A DNA stretch of 64,000 nt from Pseudolysinimonas_A sp039912695 (GCF_039912695.1 NZ_JBDSPJ010000024.1:62001-126000), one strand, 5' to 3'. Counted from the stretch's first letter, positions 46,739-56,293 are shown. The notes: generated by a model from the sequence alone, not told the origin. Numbers and translations: made by a program.

Positions 46739-47992
46739 ATGAAGCGCAGAATCGCGCCCGCGATCGGTCTCGCCGTTGCGGCCTCGCTCACGCTCGCCGC
46801 CTGCGGCGCAGCCGAGCCGGCTGTTCCGGACGGTCCGGTCACCATCACCGTTTCGGGATGGAGCCTGGCAACCACGCCGGAGTTCCAACTGCTCGCCGAC
46901 GGCTTCGAGGCGTTGCACAGCAACGTCACCGTCAAGGTTGTCGAGTACGACGCGGCCGAGTACAACACCCTGGTCACCGCTGACCTCGGCGCTGGCTCGG
47001 CGCCCGACATCATCACCCAGAAGGAGGTCAAGTACGTTCCCGTCTTCGTCGACGGTGGGCAGCTGCTCGACGTCTCCGACGTCAAGCTCCCGGATGGAAT
47101 CAGTGGCGCCGATTCCTACAAGGTCAACGGCACCCAGTACGCCGTCCCTTATCGCCAGGACTCGTGGGTGCTCTACTACAACAAGGACCTCTTCGACGCG
47201 GCAGGCGTGGCCTACCCCGACGGATCCTGGACGTGGGATGACTACGACAACGCCGCAGCCAAACTGACGACGAGCGATCATTTCGGCACCTACGAGCACC
47301 GCTGGCAGTCGGTTACCCAAGGTTTCGCCAACGCGCAGTTTGGCGGCGACATCTTCTCGGGTGACTACTCGTACATGGCGGACCTGTACAACCGGCGTCT
47401 CGCACGGGAAGCGGCTGGCGATCAGATCGACTTCGCGACCTCAAGCGCGAACAGCCCCTCCTATCAGGGCGAGTTCGGCAAGCAGCACGCCGCCATGCTC
47501 CCGATGGGCTCGTGGTACGTCGCGACGCTCATTTCCCAGCAGGCGTCAGGCGATGCGGACAAGTTCAACTGGGGCTTCGCGCCGATTCCTCAGCGCAGCT
47601 CGTCGACCGTCGCCAACCCGGTGACCTTCGGTGACCCGACCGGTTTCGGTATCAACGCGGCCATCTCTGCCGACAAGGTGGCGACGGCAAAGGCGTTCCT
47701 GGCCTACGCCGCGAGCGCGGACGCCGCGAAGCTGCTCGCCGGCGTCGGGATCACCCCGGCACTCACCAGCGACGAGGTGGCCACGGTCTACTTCGCCGTC
47801 AAGGGCGCGCCGACCGACGACGTGTCGAAGTTCGCGTGGTCGACGCACGACACCAAGCCGGAGAACCCGACCTCGGATAAGACGGCCGCTGTGCAGTCCA
47901 TCCTCGGCACGATGCATACCGAGATCCTGACGAAGGCCAAGACGGTGGAACAGGCGATCAAGGACGCCGCCGCCGCCGTCGCGGCGCTCTAA
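46739..47992 (+). CDS. ABC transporter sugar-binding lipoprotein
   Basis: 417 residues from ATG 46739 (AAAGGAG ribosome site). Signal peptide MKRRIAPAIGLAVAASLTLAAC, lipobox LAAC, so a membrane-anchored lipoprotein. The mature part is a family-1 solute-binding protein: ITVSGWSLATTPEFQLLADGF, DIITQKEVKYVPVFVDGGQL, GTQYAVPYRQDSWVLYYNKDLF, HAAMLPMGSWYVATL. It delivers oligosaccharides, probably unsaturated uronate-containing, to the two permeases that follow. No ATPase gene is in the operon; a shared MsiK-type ATPase elsewhere is likely. Confidence 0.95.
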   Translation: MKRRIAPAIGLAVAASLTLAACGAAEPAVPDGPVTITVSGWSLATTPEFQLLADGFEALHSNVTVKVVEYDAAEYNTLVTADLGAGSAPDIITQKEVKYVPVFVDGGQLLDVSDVKLPDGISGADSYKVNGTQYAVPYRQDSWVLYYNKDLFDAAGVAYPDGSWTWDDYDNAAAKLTTSDHFGTYEHRWQSVTQGFANAQFGGDIFSGDYSYMADLYNRRLAREAAGDQIDFATSSANSPSYQGEFGKQHAAMLPMGSWYVATLISQQASGDADKFNWGFAPIPQRSSSTVANPVTFGDPTGFGINAAISADKVATAKAFLAYAASADAAKLLAGVGITPALTSDEVATVYFAVKGAPTDDVSKFAWSTHDTKPENPTSDKTAAVQSILGTMHTEILTKAKTVEQAIKDAAAAVAAL

Positions 47993-48001
47993 GATTCACC
48001 A

Positions 48002-48037
48002 TTCCGGTGCCGGACGCATCGCCGTCCGGCACCGGAA
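48002..48037 (+). terminator. Strong intercistronic hairpin after the solute-binding gene
   Basis: TTCCGGTGCCGGAC (48002-48015) and its exact reverse complement (48024-48037) enclose an 8-base loop. A 14-bp perfect stem without a T-tract after the binding-protein gene is typical for raising its mRNA level over the permeases. Confidence 0.7.
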
Positions 48038-48070
48038 CCCCCGCCCGATCCAGTTGTTCGAGGAGACGCC

Positions 48071-49003
48071 ATGACGAGCGCAATCGCTGACCCGGCGCGT
48101 ACCCCAACGCGCCGCCGTCGCTCGAAGCTCGCGTTGCGCAACACGCTGCTCGGCTGGAGTTTCATCCTTCCGAACTTCCTCGGATTCGGGATCATCACGC
48201 TCGTGCCCGTTGTGACGCTCTTCTACATCGCGCTCACCAACTTCAACATTTTCGGCAAAGGCAACTTCATCGGTGTCGGCAACTTCACCAAGCTCGTCGC
48301 CGACCCGCTCTTCCAGCGATCGCTCCTCAACACCTTCTACTACTCCGTGATGCACGTGCCGTTGACGATCGTGGTGTCGCTCGGACTCGCACTCCTGCTC
48401 AACACGAAGATCCGCGGGGTCGCGTTCTTCCGCACCGCCGCGTTCTTTCCCTACATCACCTCGATCGTCGCCATCGCGCTGGTCTGGAACCTGCTGTTTA
48501 GCCCAGACGCCGGACCCATCAACGAGGTGCTGCGTTTTCTGGGCATCGCGAATCCTCCCGGCTGGCTCACCTCGCAGGACTGGGCGATGCCGGCCGTCGT
48601 CATCATCAGCACCTGGCGGGACATGGGCTTTTACATGATCCTGTTCCTCGCGGGTCTGCAAGCCGTTCCCCGAGAGCTGTACGAGGCCGCGCGGGTCGAC
48701 GGCGCGAACGTCGTGCAGCGATTCTTCAACGTGACGCTGCCCGGCCTGCGTCCGACGATGTTCCTCGTGACGGTGCTTCTCACGATCGCATCGTTCAAGG
48801 TCTTCGACCTCATCATCGTGCTGTCACCCGGCGGCAACGCGGCACCGAACGCTGCGACCGTCGTGCTGTCGCAGTTCATCTACCAAAAGGGCTTTGTCGA
48901 GGCGAAGTTCGGCTACGCCTCGTCGGGTGCGGTCGTGCTCTTCTTCCTGTGCATCACCGCGACCATCATCCAGTTCCTCATCAACAAGCGCAGGAGCGTC
49001 TGA
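48071..49003 (+). CDS. ABC sugar permease, MalF/UgpA type
   Basis: 310 residues, six helices. LVPVVTLFYIALTNFNIFGKGNF is the first-helix region and the EAA loop is YEAARVDGANVVQRFFNVTLPGLRP, which docks the ATPase. It follows the binding protein after a strong hairpin and overlaps the second permease gene by three bases. Confidence 0.95.
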   Translation: MTSAIADPARTPTRRRRSKLALRNTLLGWSFILPNFLGFGIITLVPVVTLFYIALTNFNIFGKGNFIGVGNFTKLVADPLFQRSLLNTFYYSVMHVPLTIVVSLGLALLLNTKIRGVAFFRTAAFFPYITSIVAIALVWNLLFSPDAGPINEVLRFLGIANPPGWLTSQDWAMPAVVIISTWRDMGFYMILFLAGLQAVPRELYEAARVDGANVVQRFFNVTLPGLRPTMFLVTVLLTIASFKVFDLIIVLSPGGNAAPNAATVVLSQFIYQKGFVEAKFGYASSGAVVLFFLCITATIIQFLINKRRSV

Positions 49004-49920
49004 TGGCTGTCACCCAACTCGGCGGCACACCGCCGGTGACGAGCGAGAGTCCGCTGGTCGGGGACCGTGGCCCTCGGGCCGATCGCGACTCCCGTGGGTT
49101 CGCGCGCGCCCGGCGGATCATCGCCAGCATCCTGCTCATCGCGTTCGCGCTGGCACTCCTCATCCCCTTCTTCTGGATGGTCGTGAGTTCGCTCAAGGGG
49201 CCTAACGAGGTCTTCTCGATACCGGTGCGCTGGCTCCCTGACACCTGGCACTGGGAGCACTACGTCGAGCTGTGGACCGACACCGGGATGGGGACCTGGT
49301 TGCGCAACACGATCATCCTGTCGACGGTCGTGACGTTCCTCCAGGTGCTCACCGGATCCTTCGCGGCCTACGGCTTCGCGAAGGTGCGGTTTCCCGGTCG
49401 TGACGTGCTTTTTCTGGTCTACCTCGGCACGATCGCGGTGCCGTGGCAGTCGTACATGATTCCGCAATACATCATGCTCGCCCAGGCCCACCTGACGAAT
49501 ACGCTCCTGGCGCTGGTCGTACTGCAGGCGTTCGGCGCCTTCGGCGTCTTCCTGATGAAGCAGTTCTTCGAGACGATTCCCGAGGAACTCAGTGAGGCGG
49601 CTCGACTCGACGGACTCAGCGAGTACTCGATCTGGGCGCGCATCATGCTCCCGTTGTCGGTCCCTGCGTTGGCCGCTCTCGCACTGCTGACCTTCGTCAA
49701 CACCTGGAACGACTACCTCGGCCCGCTCCTCTATCTGCGGAGCAGGGAGAACTGGACGGTCCAGCTCGGGCTGAAGAACTTTGTGGCGAACAACATCACG
49801 GCCGACTACTCGATGCTCTTCACGGGCCTCACGATCTCGGTCATCCCGATCGCCGTCATCTTCATGCTCGGCCAGAGGTTCTTCATCGAGGGCATCGCGA
49901 CCTCGGGACTGAAGGGCTGA
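49003..49920 (+). CDS. ABC sugar permease, MalG/UgpE type
   Basis: 305 residues, six helices. After a polar N-terminus: IIASILLIAFALALLIPFFW, VPWQSYMIPQYIM, and the EAA loop SEAARLDGLSEYSIWARIMLPLSVP. Ends in FFIEGIATSGLKG, typical of this subunit. It pairs with the preceding permease. Confidence 0.95.
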   Translation: MAVTQLGGTPPVTSESPLVGDRGPRADRDSRGFARARRIIASILLIAFALALLIPFFWMVVSSLKGPNEVFSIPVRWLPDTWHWEHYVELWTDTGMGTWLRNTIILSTVVTFLQVLTGSFAAYGFAKVRFPGRDVLFLVYLGTIAVPWQSYMIPQYIMLAQAHLTNTLLALVVLQAFGAFGVFLMKQFFETIPEELSEAARLDGLSEYSIWARIMLPLSVPALAALALLTFVNTWNDYLGPLLYLRSRENWTVQLGLKNFVANNITADYSMLFTGLTISVIPIAVIFMLGQRFFIEGIATSGLKG

Positions 49921-49923
49921 CCC

Positions 49924-50583
49924 GTGCGGTTCGAGAAGATTCAGAATGCGATGGATGCGCTCGCGACCGCGCTCGTGGTCAACCTGCTGCTCGCGGTCAG
50001 CGCAGCCCCCCTCATCCTGCTGCTCGTGTTCACGAACGCCTTCGAGACCTGGGCGCTCGTCGCGCTCACTGCCGTGATCGCGACTCCCGGACTGACCGGC
50101 GCCTTCAGTGCTTTCCGGGATGCCGACGGTCGACCATTCCGAGCCTTCCTGAGCGGCTACCGGGCGACCTGGACGCGTGCCATCCGGATCGGATTCGGCC
50201 TCCTCGCGGGATGCGCCGTGGTCGTCGTCGACGCGAAGTTCTTCGCAGACGGGCCCTTCGCGCAGGCCGCGATGGTCGTTCTTGCGGTCGTCATCGTGCT
50301 GGTCGTCGGCACGGGGCTGGTCGCGTTGGCCGCGATCGCTGAGGATCCAAAGATCCGGCTCCGCGACGCCGTTCGCCGCGCCGCCTGGAGCTGCGTCCGG
50401 TACTGGTACCTCACGCTTGCGAGTCTCGCCGTGCTCGTGGTCTTCGCGGTTCTGTTCGTCAACATCCCGCTGCTCGCGATCTCTGCTGGCGCCTCGCCGA
50501 TCCTCTACGTCGCGTGGGCGAACAGCCGCTTCTCGCTCCGTGCCGCACCCGTTGCACCCGTCGCTGCCAAACCCGTCCACTGA
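49924..50583 (+). CDS. YesL-family (DUF624) membrane protein
   Basis: 219 residues with five to six hydrophobic helices, GTG start four bases after the permease stop. MRFEKIQNAMDALATALVVNLL and the PGLTGAFSAFRDADGRPFRAFLSGYR loop fit the YesL family, found with carbohydrate ABC importers of rhamnogalacturonan or uronate loci. Its role is unknown; transporter assembly or regulation has been suggested. Confidence 0.8.
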   Translation: MRFEKIQNAMDALATALVVNLLLAVSAAPLILLLVFTNAFETWALVALTAVIATPGLTGAFSAFRDADGRPFRAFLSGYRATWTRAIRIGFGLLAGCAVVVVDAKFFADGPFAQAAMVVLAVVIVLVVGTGLVALAAIAEDPKIRLRDAVRRAAWSCVRYWYLTLASLAVLVVFAVLFVNIPLLAISAGASPILYVAWANSRFSLRAAPVAPVAAKPVH

Positions 50584-50597
50584 CCCAGAAATCGACA

Positions 50598-51785
50598 ATG
50601 ACTTCGACGACTCCGACCCGCGCGACGGAAGACCCCGCGATCGCCCCGGCCGTCGCGCAGGCTCTCGCGACCGTGCGCCGCAACGCCGTGACCTTCGCTG
50701 GCAGCTATCCCGACGACACGACGCGCGCCGGCCGCTACCCGCTGCGACCGGCGGGCGACGGGTTCGGCGTGGGAGCCAACCGTGGCTGGACGACGAGTTT
50801 CGTGCCGGGCGCTCAGTGGGTCGCCTGGGAGCTCAGCGGCGACGACGGGATGCGGGACGCAGCACTCGCCCACGCCCGTGATTTCGCGCGCCGGGTGCGC
50901 GAGGGCGACGACCTCGAAACCCACGACCTCGGGTTTCTCTACAGCCTCTCGTGCGTCGCACCCTGGCGGCTGTTGGACGACGAGGATGCGCGCTCGGCGG
51001 CGATCCTGGCGGCCGATCACCTGATGCGCCGGCTGCTCGAACCAGCGGGGATCATCCAGGCCTGGGGCGACCTTTCTGATCCGCAGCAGCGCGGGCGAAC
51101 GATCATCGACAGCCTGATGAACATGCCGCTCTTGACCTGGGCCGCGGAGCAGACGGGCGACGACCGCTATGCGGATGCGGTCCGCCGCCATACGGCGCAA
51201 CTGCGTGACCACATCCTTCGACCCGACGGCTCGACGTTCCACACCTTCTACTGGGATACCGAGACGGGTGCTGCGTTGCGCGGCGCAACGGAGCAGGGCG
51301 CTCACGACGACTCGTGCTGGGCGCGCGGGCAGGCGTGGGGGATTTACGGATTCGCCCTCAATCACCGTGCGCTTCCCGATGCTGGGCTGCTCGAGGCATC
51401 CCGCCGCTGCGCCGACTACTTTCTCGACCGTCTCCCCGAAGATGGCGTGCCCTTCTGGGATCTCGTCTACACCGACGGAAGCGACGCGCCGCGCGACAGC
51501 TCGGCGGCGGCGATCGCGGTGTGCGGCCTGTTCGAACTCGCCGGTCTCGAGACGGATGCCGCGCGCGCCGCTCGATACACCGAGGCGGCCGACGGCATCC
51601 TGACGTCGCTCATCACGTTGTACGCCCCTGGGCAGTCGGACGAATCGGACGCGCTGATTCTGCACGGCGTCTACGACCTCCCCAAAGGTGTCGGCGTGGA
51701 TGAGGGAACGCTGTGGGGCGACTACTTCTACCTCGAGGCTCTCGCCCGCCGCACGGCGGGGCCGTCGTGGCGTCCGGTCTGGTGA
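50598..51785 (+). CDS. GH88 unsaturated glucuronyl hydrolase
   Basis: 395 residues from ATG 50598. An alpha6/alpha6 barrel with NRGWTTSFVPGAQWVAWE, catalytic aspartate candidates in HDLGFLYS and IIDSLMNMPLLTWAA, DDSCWARGQAWGIYG and GVPFWDLVY. GH88 enzymes hydrate the unsaturated uronate left at the non-reducing end by polysaccharide lyases and so release 5-keto-4-deoxyuronate, the substrate of KduI encoded two genes later. Confidence 0.93.
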   Translation: MTSTTPTRATEDPAIAPAVAQALATVRRNAVTFAGSYPDDTTRAGRYPLRPAGDGFGVGANRGWTTSFVPGAQWVAWELSGDDGMRDAALAHARDFARRVREGDDLETHDLGFLYSLSCVAPWRLLDDEDARSAAILAADHLMRRLLEPAGIIQAWGDLSDPQQRGRTIIDSLMNMPLLTWAAEQTGDDRYADAVRRHTAQLRDHILRPDGSTFHTFYWDTETGAALRGATEQGAHDDSCWARGQAWGIYGFALNHRALPDAGLLEASRRCADYFLDRLPEDGVPFWDLVYTDGSDAPRDSSAAAIAVCGLFELAGLETDAARAARYTEAADGILTSLITLYAPGQSDESDALILHGVYDLPKGVGVDEGTLWGDYFYLEALARRTAGPSWRPVW

Positions 51786-51789
51786 CCCG

Positions 51790-52632
51790 ATGCGTCTGGT
51801 GACCATCCGCGATGGCGGGTTCGGCGCGGTGCTCGAAGCCGACGGTCGCGACCGCTTCGTCGCCCTGCCCGGGACCGTCGAGCAGACCCTCGCCGATGAG
51901 GCGGCGCTCGAGAGCGCGCGCGACCTCATCGCGAGAACCGACACGCTCACGCTGCCGGTGCTCGACCCTGCTGCACTGCTCGCCCCCGTCCGACCCGGCA
52001 AGATCGTTTGCATCGGGTACAACTACCGCCACCACGTGCCGGATGGTGCCGATCCGACCGCGGATGATCCCGAGTTTCCGGATGTCTTCCTCAAGTCGCC
52101 GAACGTGCTCATCGGTCCCGCCGACTCGGTCCGCCTGCCTGCGGTGCCCGCCGATGTCGACTACGAGGGCGAGATTGCCCTCGTCATCGGACGCCGAGCG
52201 AAGAACGTTCTGCTCGCGTCGGCGATGGATCACGTCGCCGGGTACACGCTCTTTAACGACGTCACCGCGCGCGACTGGCAGCGGCGCACGAGCCAGTGGG
52301 CGCTGGGCAAATCGTTCGACACCTTCGGGCCGCTCGGACCTTGGATCGTGACGTCGGATGCGGTCGCCGATCCGCACGACCTGCTCGTCGAAGTCGTGCG
52401 CGACGGTGTCGTCACGGTCTCCCAGAGCACGTCGACGATGGTGTTCTCGATGGCTTTCCTCGTACATCACCTGAGTCAGGTGATGACGCTCGACCCTGGG
52501 GACATCATCTCGACCGGATCCCCGCAGAAGCTGGCGACCGTTCAGGATGCCCACACCCCGCTCGCACCCGGCGACGCCGTCACAATCCGCGTCGCGGGGA
52601 TCGGCGAACTCACCACCTCGTTCTCGGACTGA
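51790..52632 (+). CDS. Fumarylacetoacetate-hydrolase-family enzyme
   Basis: 280 residues from ATG 51790. FAH fold: GKIVCIGYNYRHHV, metal-binding YEGEIALVIG and LFNDVTARDWQ, KSFDTFGPLGPWIV, DPGDIISTGSPQ. Members hydrolyse C-C bonds or dehydrate 2-keto acids. Between GH88 and KduI it may process a keto-deoxy-uronate intermediate, but the reaction is not known. Confidence 0.88.
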   Translation: MRLVTIRDGGFGAVLEADGRDRFVALPGTVEQTLADEAALESARDLIARTDTLTLPVLDPAALLAPVRPGKIVCIGYNYRHHVPDGADPTADDPEFPDVFLKSPNVLIGPADSVRLPAVPADVDYEGEIALVIGRRAKNVLLASAMDHVAGYTLFNDVTARDWQRRTSQWALGKSFDTFGPLGPWIVTSDAVADPHDLLVEVVRDGVVTVSQSTSTMVFSMAFLVHHLSQVMTLDPGDIISTGSPQKLATVQDAHTPLAPGDAVTIRVAGIGELTTSFSD

Positions 52633-52660
52633 GGCAGACACCACCTCGAAAGGGAAACTG

Positions 52661-53497
52661 ATGGAACAGCGTTACGCCACGAACCCGGCCCAGGTGCCGG
52701 GCTGGACGACCGAGGAGCTGCGGGCGCAGTACCTCATCCCCGAGATCTTCGTGCCGGGAGAGATCCGGCTCACCTACACGCACCACGACCGCGTCGTGCT
52801 CGGAGGTGTCACCCCGGCGGGTGCGGAGCTCAGCCTGCCCGGCTACCCCGAGATCCGTAGCGACTATTTTCTCGAGCACCGCGAGCTGGGCATCGTCAAC
52901 GTCGGTGGCACAGGGACCGTCACTGCCGACGGAGAGACCTTCTCGCTCGTGACGGGCGCCTGCCTCTATCTCGGCCGCGGCATCCGCGAGATCACGTTTG
53001 CCGACGCCGACGCGGGCGCCGAGACCGGAGCGCAGTTCTACCTCTTCTCGGCTCCCGCACACACGAGTTACCCGTCTGCACTCGTCGCGCCGGGAGAGGG
53101 GACGGTGCGTGAATTGGGCGATCAGGTCACCTCCAACCGCCGCTCGCTCAACCAGTACATCCATGAAAACGGAGTGAAGTCCTGCCAGATCGTGATGGGG
53201 GTCACGCAGCTGCATCCCGGCTCAATGTGGAACACCATGCCCGCCCACACCCACGACCGGCGCACCGAGTGCTACCTCTATTTCGACATTCCTGAGGATG
53301 CTCGCGTCATCCACCTGCTCGGCGAACGCGATGAGACCCGGCATCTGGTGGTCGCCGATCGGCAGGCCATTATTTCGCCCAGTTGGTCGCTGCACTCGGG
53401 CGTGGGAACCGCCGCTTACTCGTTCGTCTGGGCGATGGCGGGCGAGAACCAGGCGTTCGACGACATGGATCCGGCACCCGTCACCGACCTGAGGTGA
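52661..53497 (+). CDS. kduI: 5-keto-4-deoxyuronate isomerase
   Basis: 278 residues from ATG 52661 (AAAGGGAAAC upstream). A cupin-fold enzyme that converts 5-keto-4-deoxyuronate to 2,5-diketo-3-deoxygluconate. NRRSLNQYIHENGVKSCQIVMG and the zinc-binding MWNTMPAHTHDRRTE with the following YFDIPEDARVIHLLG are clear. The partner dehydrogenase KduD is not in the window. The last gene of the importer operon; its end overlaps the convergent EamA gene by 17 bases. Confidence 0.95.
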   Translation: MEQRYATNPAQVPGWTTEELRAQYLIPEIFVPGEIRLTYTHHDRVVLGGVTPAGAELSLPGYPEIRSDYFLEHRELGIVNVGGTGTVTADGETFSLVTGACLYLGRGIREITFADADAGAETGAQFYLFSAPAHTSYPSALVAPGEGTVRELGDQVTSNRRSLNQYIHENGVKSCQIVMGVTQLHPGSMWNTMPAHTHDRRTECYLYFDIPEDARVIHLLGERDETRHLVVADRQAIISPSWSLHSGVGTAAYSFVWAMAGENQAFDDMDPAPVTDLR

Positions 53498-54416
53498 GGT
53501 CTTCGGTCGACATCACCTCGGCGACGGCCTCTTCGGGGCCGGCCGGTGCGATGACGTCCTTGCGGCGGCGGGTCACCAGGTAGGAGCCGCTCAGCACGAG
53601 CGCGAAGCCAAGGATTGTCCACACCGTCACGGCTTCGCCGAGGAAGATCGCGCCGGCGAAGATCGCGACCGCCGGGTTGACGTAGGTTATCGCGCTCATC
53701 CGTACCGGCCCGATCTCGCCGACGAGGGCCACCATCAACACGAAGGCGAGCGCGCTGCAGATCACGGCGAGCACAACGATGGCGACGATGACGGGTGCCG
53801 ACGGCCACGCGGTCGGGAAGCCCCCGGTGAAGGCGACGAACGGCACGTAGACGAGCGCCGCGACTCCCAGTGAGACAGCGGTGACGCCGACACCGGGCAG
53901 CTCGGGGACCCATTTCGCCAAAATGGCCGGACCGAGTGCATACCCCACCACGACGACCGCGACTTGGGCGACGGCGATCAGGTCGGACCCACCGATCTCG
54001 AAGCCGACGAGTGTGGCGACCCCCGCCATCCCGAGCGTGATGCCGAGCCAGTTGAGTCCCGACATCTTGGCGGGTCGGCCGAGCAAGAAGCCAACGCCGA
54101 CGCCGGCGAGCGGCACTGCCGAGATGAGCAGCCCCGCAGTCGAGGAGGGAATGCGCGTCTCGGCCGAGCTGAGGAAGAACCACGGGATGACGATCTCGAC
54201 CACGGTGTAGGCCAAGATCGGTCGCCAGCGGCGCAGCACGGGTGCGAGTTCGCGCCGGAAGAGTGCCAGCGGCAGCAGCAGGATGGCGGCGAGCCCAGAT
54301 CGGGCGAGTACGACCATCGCCGGTTCGAGTTCGCTGACCGCCACCTTGATGAACAGGTACGGGATGCCCCAGGCGATCCCGAGCGCGATGAACAGGATCA
54401 GGCCGCGTCGTGTCAC
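53481..54416 (-). CDS. EamA-family exporter (DMT)
   Basis: 311 residues, ten helices, two EamA repeats, from GTG 54416 (TRRGLILFIALGIAWGIPYLFIK); an in-frame ATG at 54449 would add a polar stretch that looks untranslated. PSSTAGLLISAVPLAGVGVGFLLGR and AITYVNPAVAIFAGAIFLGE are the paired family motifs. The C-terminus is a charged tail of about 30 residues. Substrate unknown. Confidence 0.88.
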   Translation of the reverse strand: MTRRGLILFIALGIAWGIPYLFIKVAVSELEPAMVVLARSGLAAILLLPLALFRRELAPVLRRWRPILAYTVVEIVIPWFFLSSAETRIPSSTAGLLISAVPLAGVGVGFLLGRPAKMSGLNWLGITLGMAGVATLVGFEIGGSDLIAVAQVAVVVVGYALGPAILAKWVPELPGVGVTAVSLGVAALVYVPFVAFTGGFPTAWPSAPVIVAIVVLAVICSALAFVLMVALVGEIGPVRMSAITYVNPAVAIFAGAIFLGEAVTVWTILGFALVLSGSYLVTRRRKDVIAPAGPEEAVAEVMSTEDLTSGR

Positions 54417-54505
54417 ACCCTCATTGTGCCGCGCACCACTGACGTGCACCGTCGCATTCGCGCCAACTCATGGCGACGGGCTGCCGAGTACTCCTGAGCG
54501 AGAAC

Positions 54506-56293
54506 TCACCCGCGCGCGGCGTGGGCTAACGAGTCTGCAGCGCGCACCAGGGCGAGGTGTGAGAAGGCCTGCGGGGTGTTGCCCACCTGGCGGTTGTTCT
54601 CGGGGTCGTACTCCTCCGACAACAGCCCGACGTCGTTCGCGAATCCGGTGAGGCGAGTCATCAGCGCCTCGGCTTCGTCGAGGCGTCCGGTGCGCGCGTA
54701 CTGCTGCACGAGCCAAAACGAGCAGGCGAGAAATGGATGCTCACCGCCGGGCAACCCGTCGACGCCGGTGTCGGTGCGGTAGCGGTGCAGCAGACCGTTG
54801 TGAAGCAGATCCTGTTCGATGACGGCGACAGTGCGCAGCATCCGCGGGTCGTTGGCGTTGACGAAGCCGATCGACGGCAGGAGGAGGAGGGACGCATCGA
54901 CGGCTGTCTCGCCGTAGGCCTGAACGAAGATGTCGCGTTCGGGGTCGACGCCGTCCCGTTCGATCTCGGTGCGGAGCCGATCGCGGTAGGCGCCCCAACG
55001 GTCGGCGGGGCCGTCGAGCCCGTGATCGCGAACGGCTCGCACCCCGCACTCGAAGGCGGCCCACATCATCGCGCGGGAGTGGGTGAACATTCGGGCGGGT
55101 CCGCGAACCTCCCAGAGCCCGTTGTCGGGGCGGTCGAGGTTCTCTTCAAGGAAACCCAGCAGGGCGACCTGCAGCGGCCACGAAAAAGCGTCTTCGTCGG
55201 CGCCGGCACGGCGGGCCTGTTCGAGCGCGAGCATCACTTCACCAAAGATGTCGCCCTGAAACTGTTCCGATGCGGCATTGCCGACCCGCACGGGGGACGA
55301 ACCCCGGTAGCCCGGCAGGGTAGTCAGGTCGCGTTCGGGGAGTTCGCGCTCACCCGCCAGTCCGTACATGATCTGGATGTCGGCCGGGTCGCCGGCGATG
55401 GCACGAAGCAGCCAGTTGCGCCAATCCGTCGCCTCGGCGCGAAAGCCGTGCAGCAGGAGTGCTTGGAGGGTGAGGGCGGCATCGCGCAGCCAGACGTAGC
55501 GGTAGTCCCAGTTGCGCGATCCGCCGAAATCTTCGGGAAGGCTGGTCGTCGCGGCGGCGACGATGCCGCCGGTGTCCTCATTCGTCAGCGCGCGCAACAC
55601 CAGAAGTGAGCGCCGCACGTGCGACTCGTACGGCCCAAGGTCGGGGCACGACGCGATCCAGGCGGCCCACCAATCCTGGGTGCGCTCGATGACCGTGTCG
55701 ACGTCGATCGATCGCGGAGGCTTTCGGTGAGACGGGAACCAGGTGAGCACGGTATCGACCGTCTCGCCCGCGTGCACCGTGAACTCGGCGCGGTGCGACA
55801 TCCCGTCGGGGTGCATGTGTGGCCCGCGCACCACGACCGAGTCGGGACCGGCGACGGCAACCAGACCATGCACGGGATCGTCGTCGGTGCGTTCCTCCTG
55901 GCGCATCCAGGGGAGCGCGTCGGCGTAGCCAAACCGGATGCGCAACACCTGCTCCATTCGCACGGTGCCCCGGATGCCGCGCACCCGTCGCACCAGATCG
56001 GCGCGCCGGTCGCCGATGGGCATGAGGTCGATCACCTCGACCTCGCCCTCGTCGCTGCGCCAGCGGGTGACCAACACGAACGTGTCGCCGCGGTACTCCC
56101 GTGACGTGCACCGCTCGGCTCCGACGGGCGCCAGGCGCCAGTGGCCGTGGCTGTCATCCCCGAGCAGCCCGCCGAACGTCGACGCCGAGTCGAACCGAGG
56201 CAGACACAGCCAGTCAATGCTGCCATCGACCCCGACGAGGGCACCGGTGTGGAGGTCGCCGATGAGGGCGTAATCCTCGATCGCGAGCGGCAT
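54506..56293 (-). CDS. GH15 glucoamylase/trehalase-like hydrolase
   Basis: 595 residues. The N-terminal beta domain begins IEDYALIGDLHTGALVGVDGSIDWLCLPRFDS, typical for bacterial GH15 proteins. The catalytic toroid has SRNWDYRYVWLRDAALTLQALL, IQIMYGLAGERELPERDL with the acid glutamate, and LLSEEYDPENNRQVGNTPQAFSHLAL with the base glutamate. No signal peptide: cytoplasmic. Actinobacterial members hydrolyse trehalose or short alpha-glucans. A GGAGGTCACC ribosome site precedes ATG 56293. Confidence 0.93.
   Translation of the reverse strand: MPLAIEDYALIGDLHTGALVGVDGSIDWLCLPRFDSASTFGGLLGDDSHGHWRLAPVGAERCTSREYRGDTFVLVTRWRSDEGEVEVIDLMPIGDRRADLVRRVRGIRGTVRMEQVLRIRFGYADALPWMRQEERTDDDPVHGLVAVAGPDSVVVRGPHMHPDGMSHRAEFTVHAGETVDTVLTWFPSHRKPPRSIDVDTVIERTQDWWAAWIASCPDLGPYESHVRRSLLVLRALTNEDTGGIVAAATTSLPEDFGGSRNWDYRYVWLRDAALTLQALLLHGFRAEATDWRNWLLRAIAGDPADIQIMYGLAGERELPERDLTTLPGYRGSSPVRVGNAASEQFQGDIFGEVMLALEQARRAGADEDAFSWPLQVALLGFLEENLDRPDNGLWEVRGPARMFTHSRAMMWAAFECGVRAVRDHGLDGPADRWGAYRDRLRTEIERDGVDPERDIFVQAYGETAVDASLLLLPSIGFVNANDPRMLRTVAVIEQDLLHNGLLHRYRTDTGVDGLPGGEHPFLACSFWLVQQYARTGRLDEAEALMTRLTGFANDVGLLSEEYDPENNRQVGNTPQAFSHLALVRAADSLAHAARG

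Noticed and set aside
48913..50598. 561-codon minus-strand open frame opposite permease and YesL genes
   Set aside because: Highly charged Arg/Glu/Asp-rich translation, antisense to well-supported membrane proteins.
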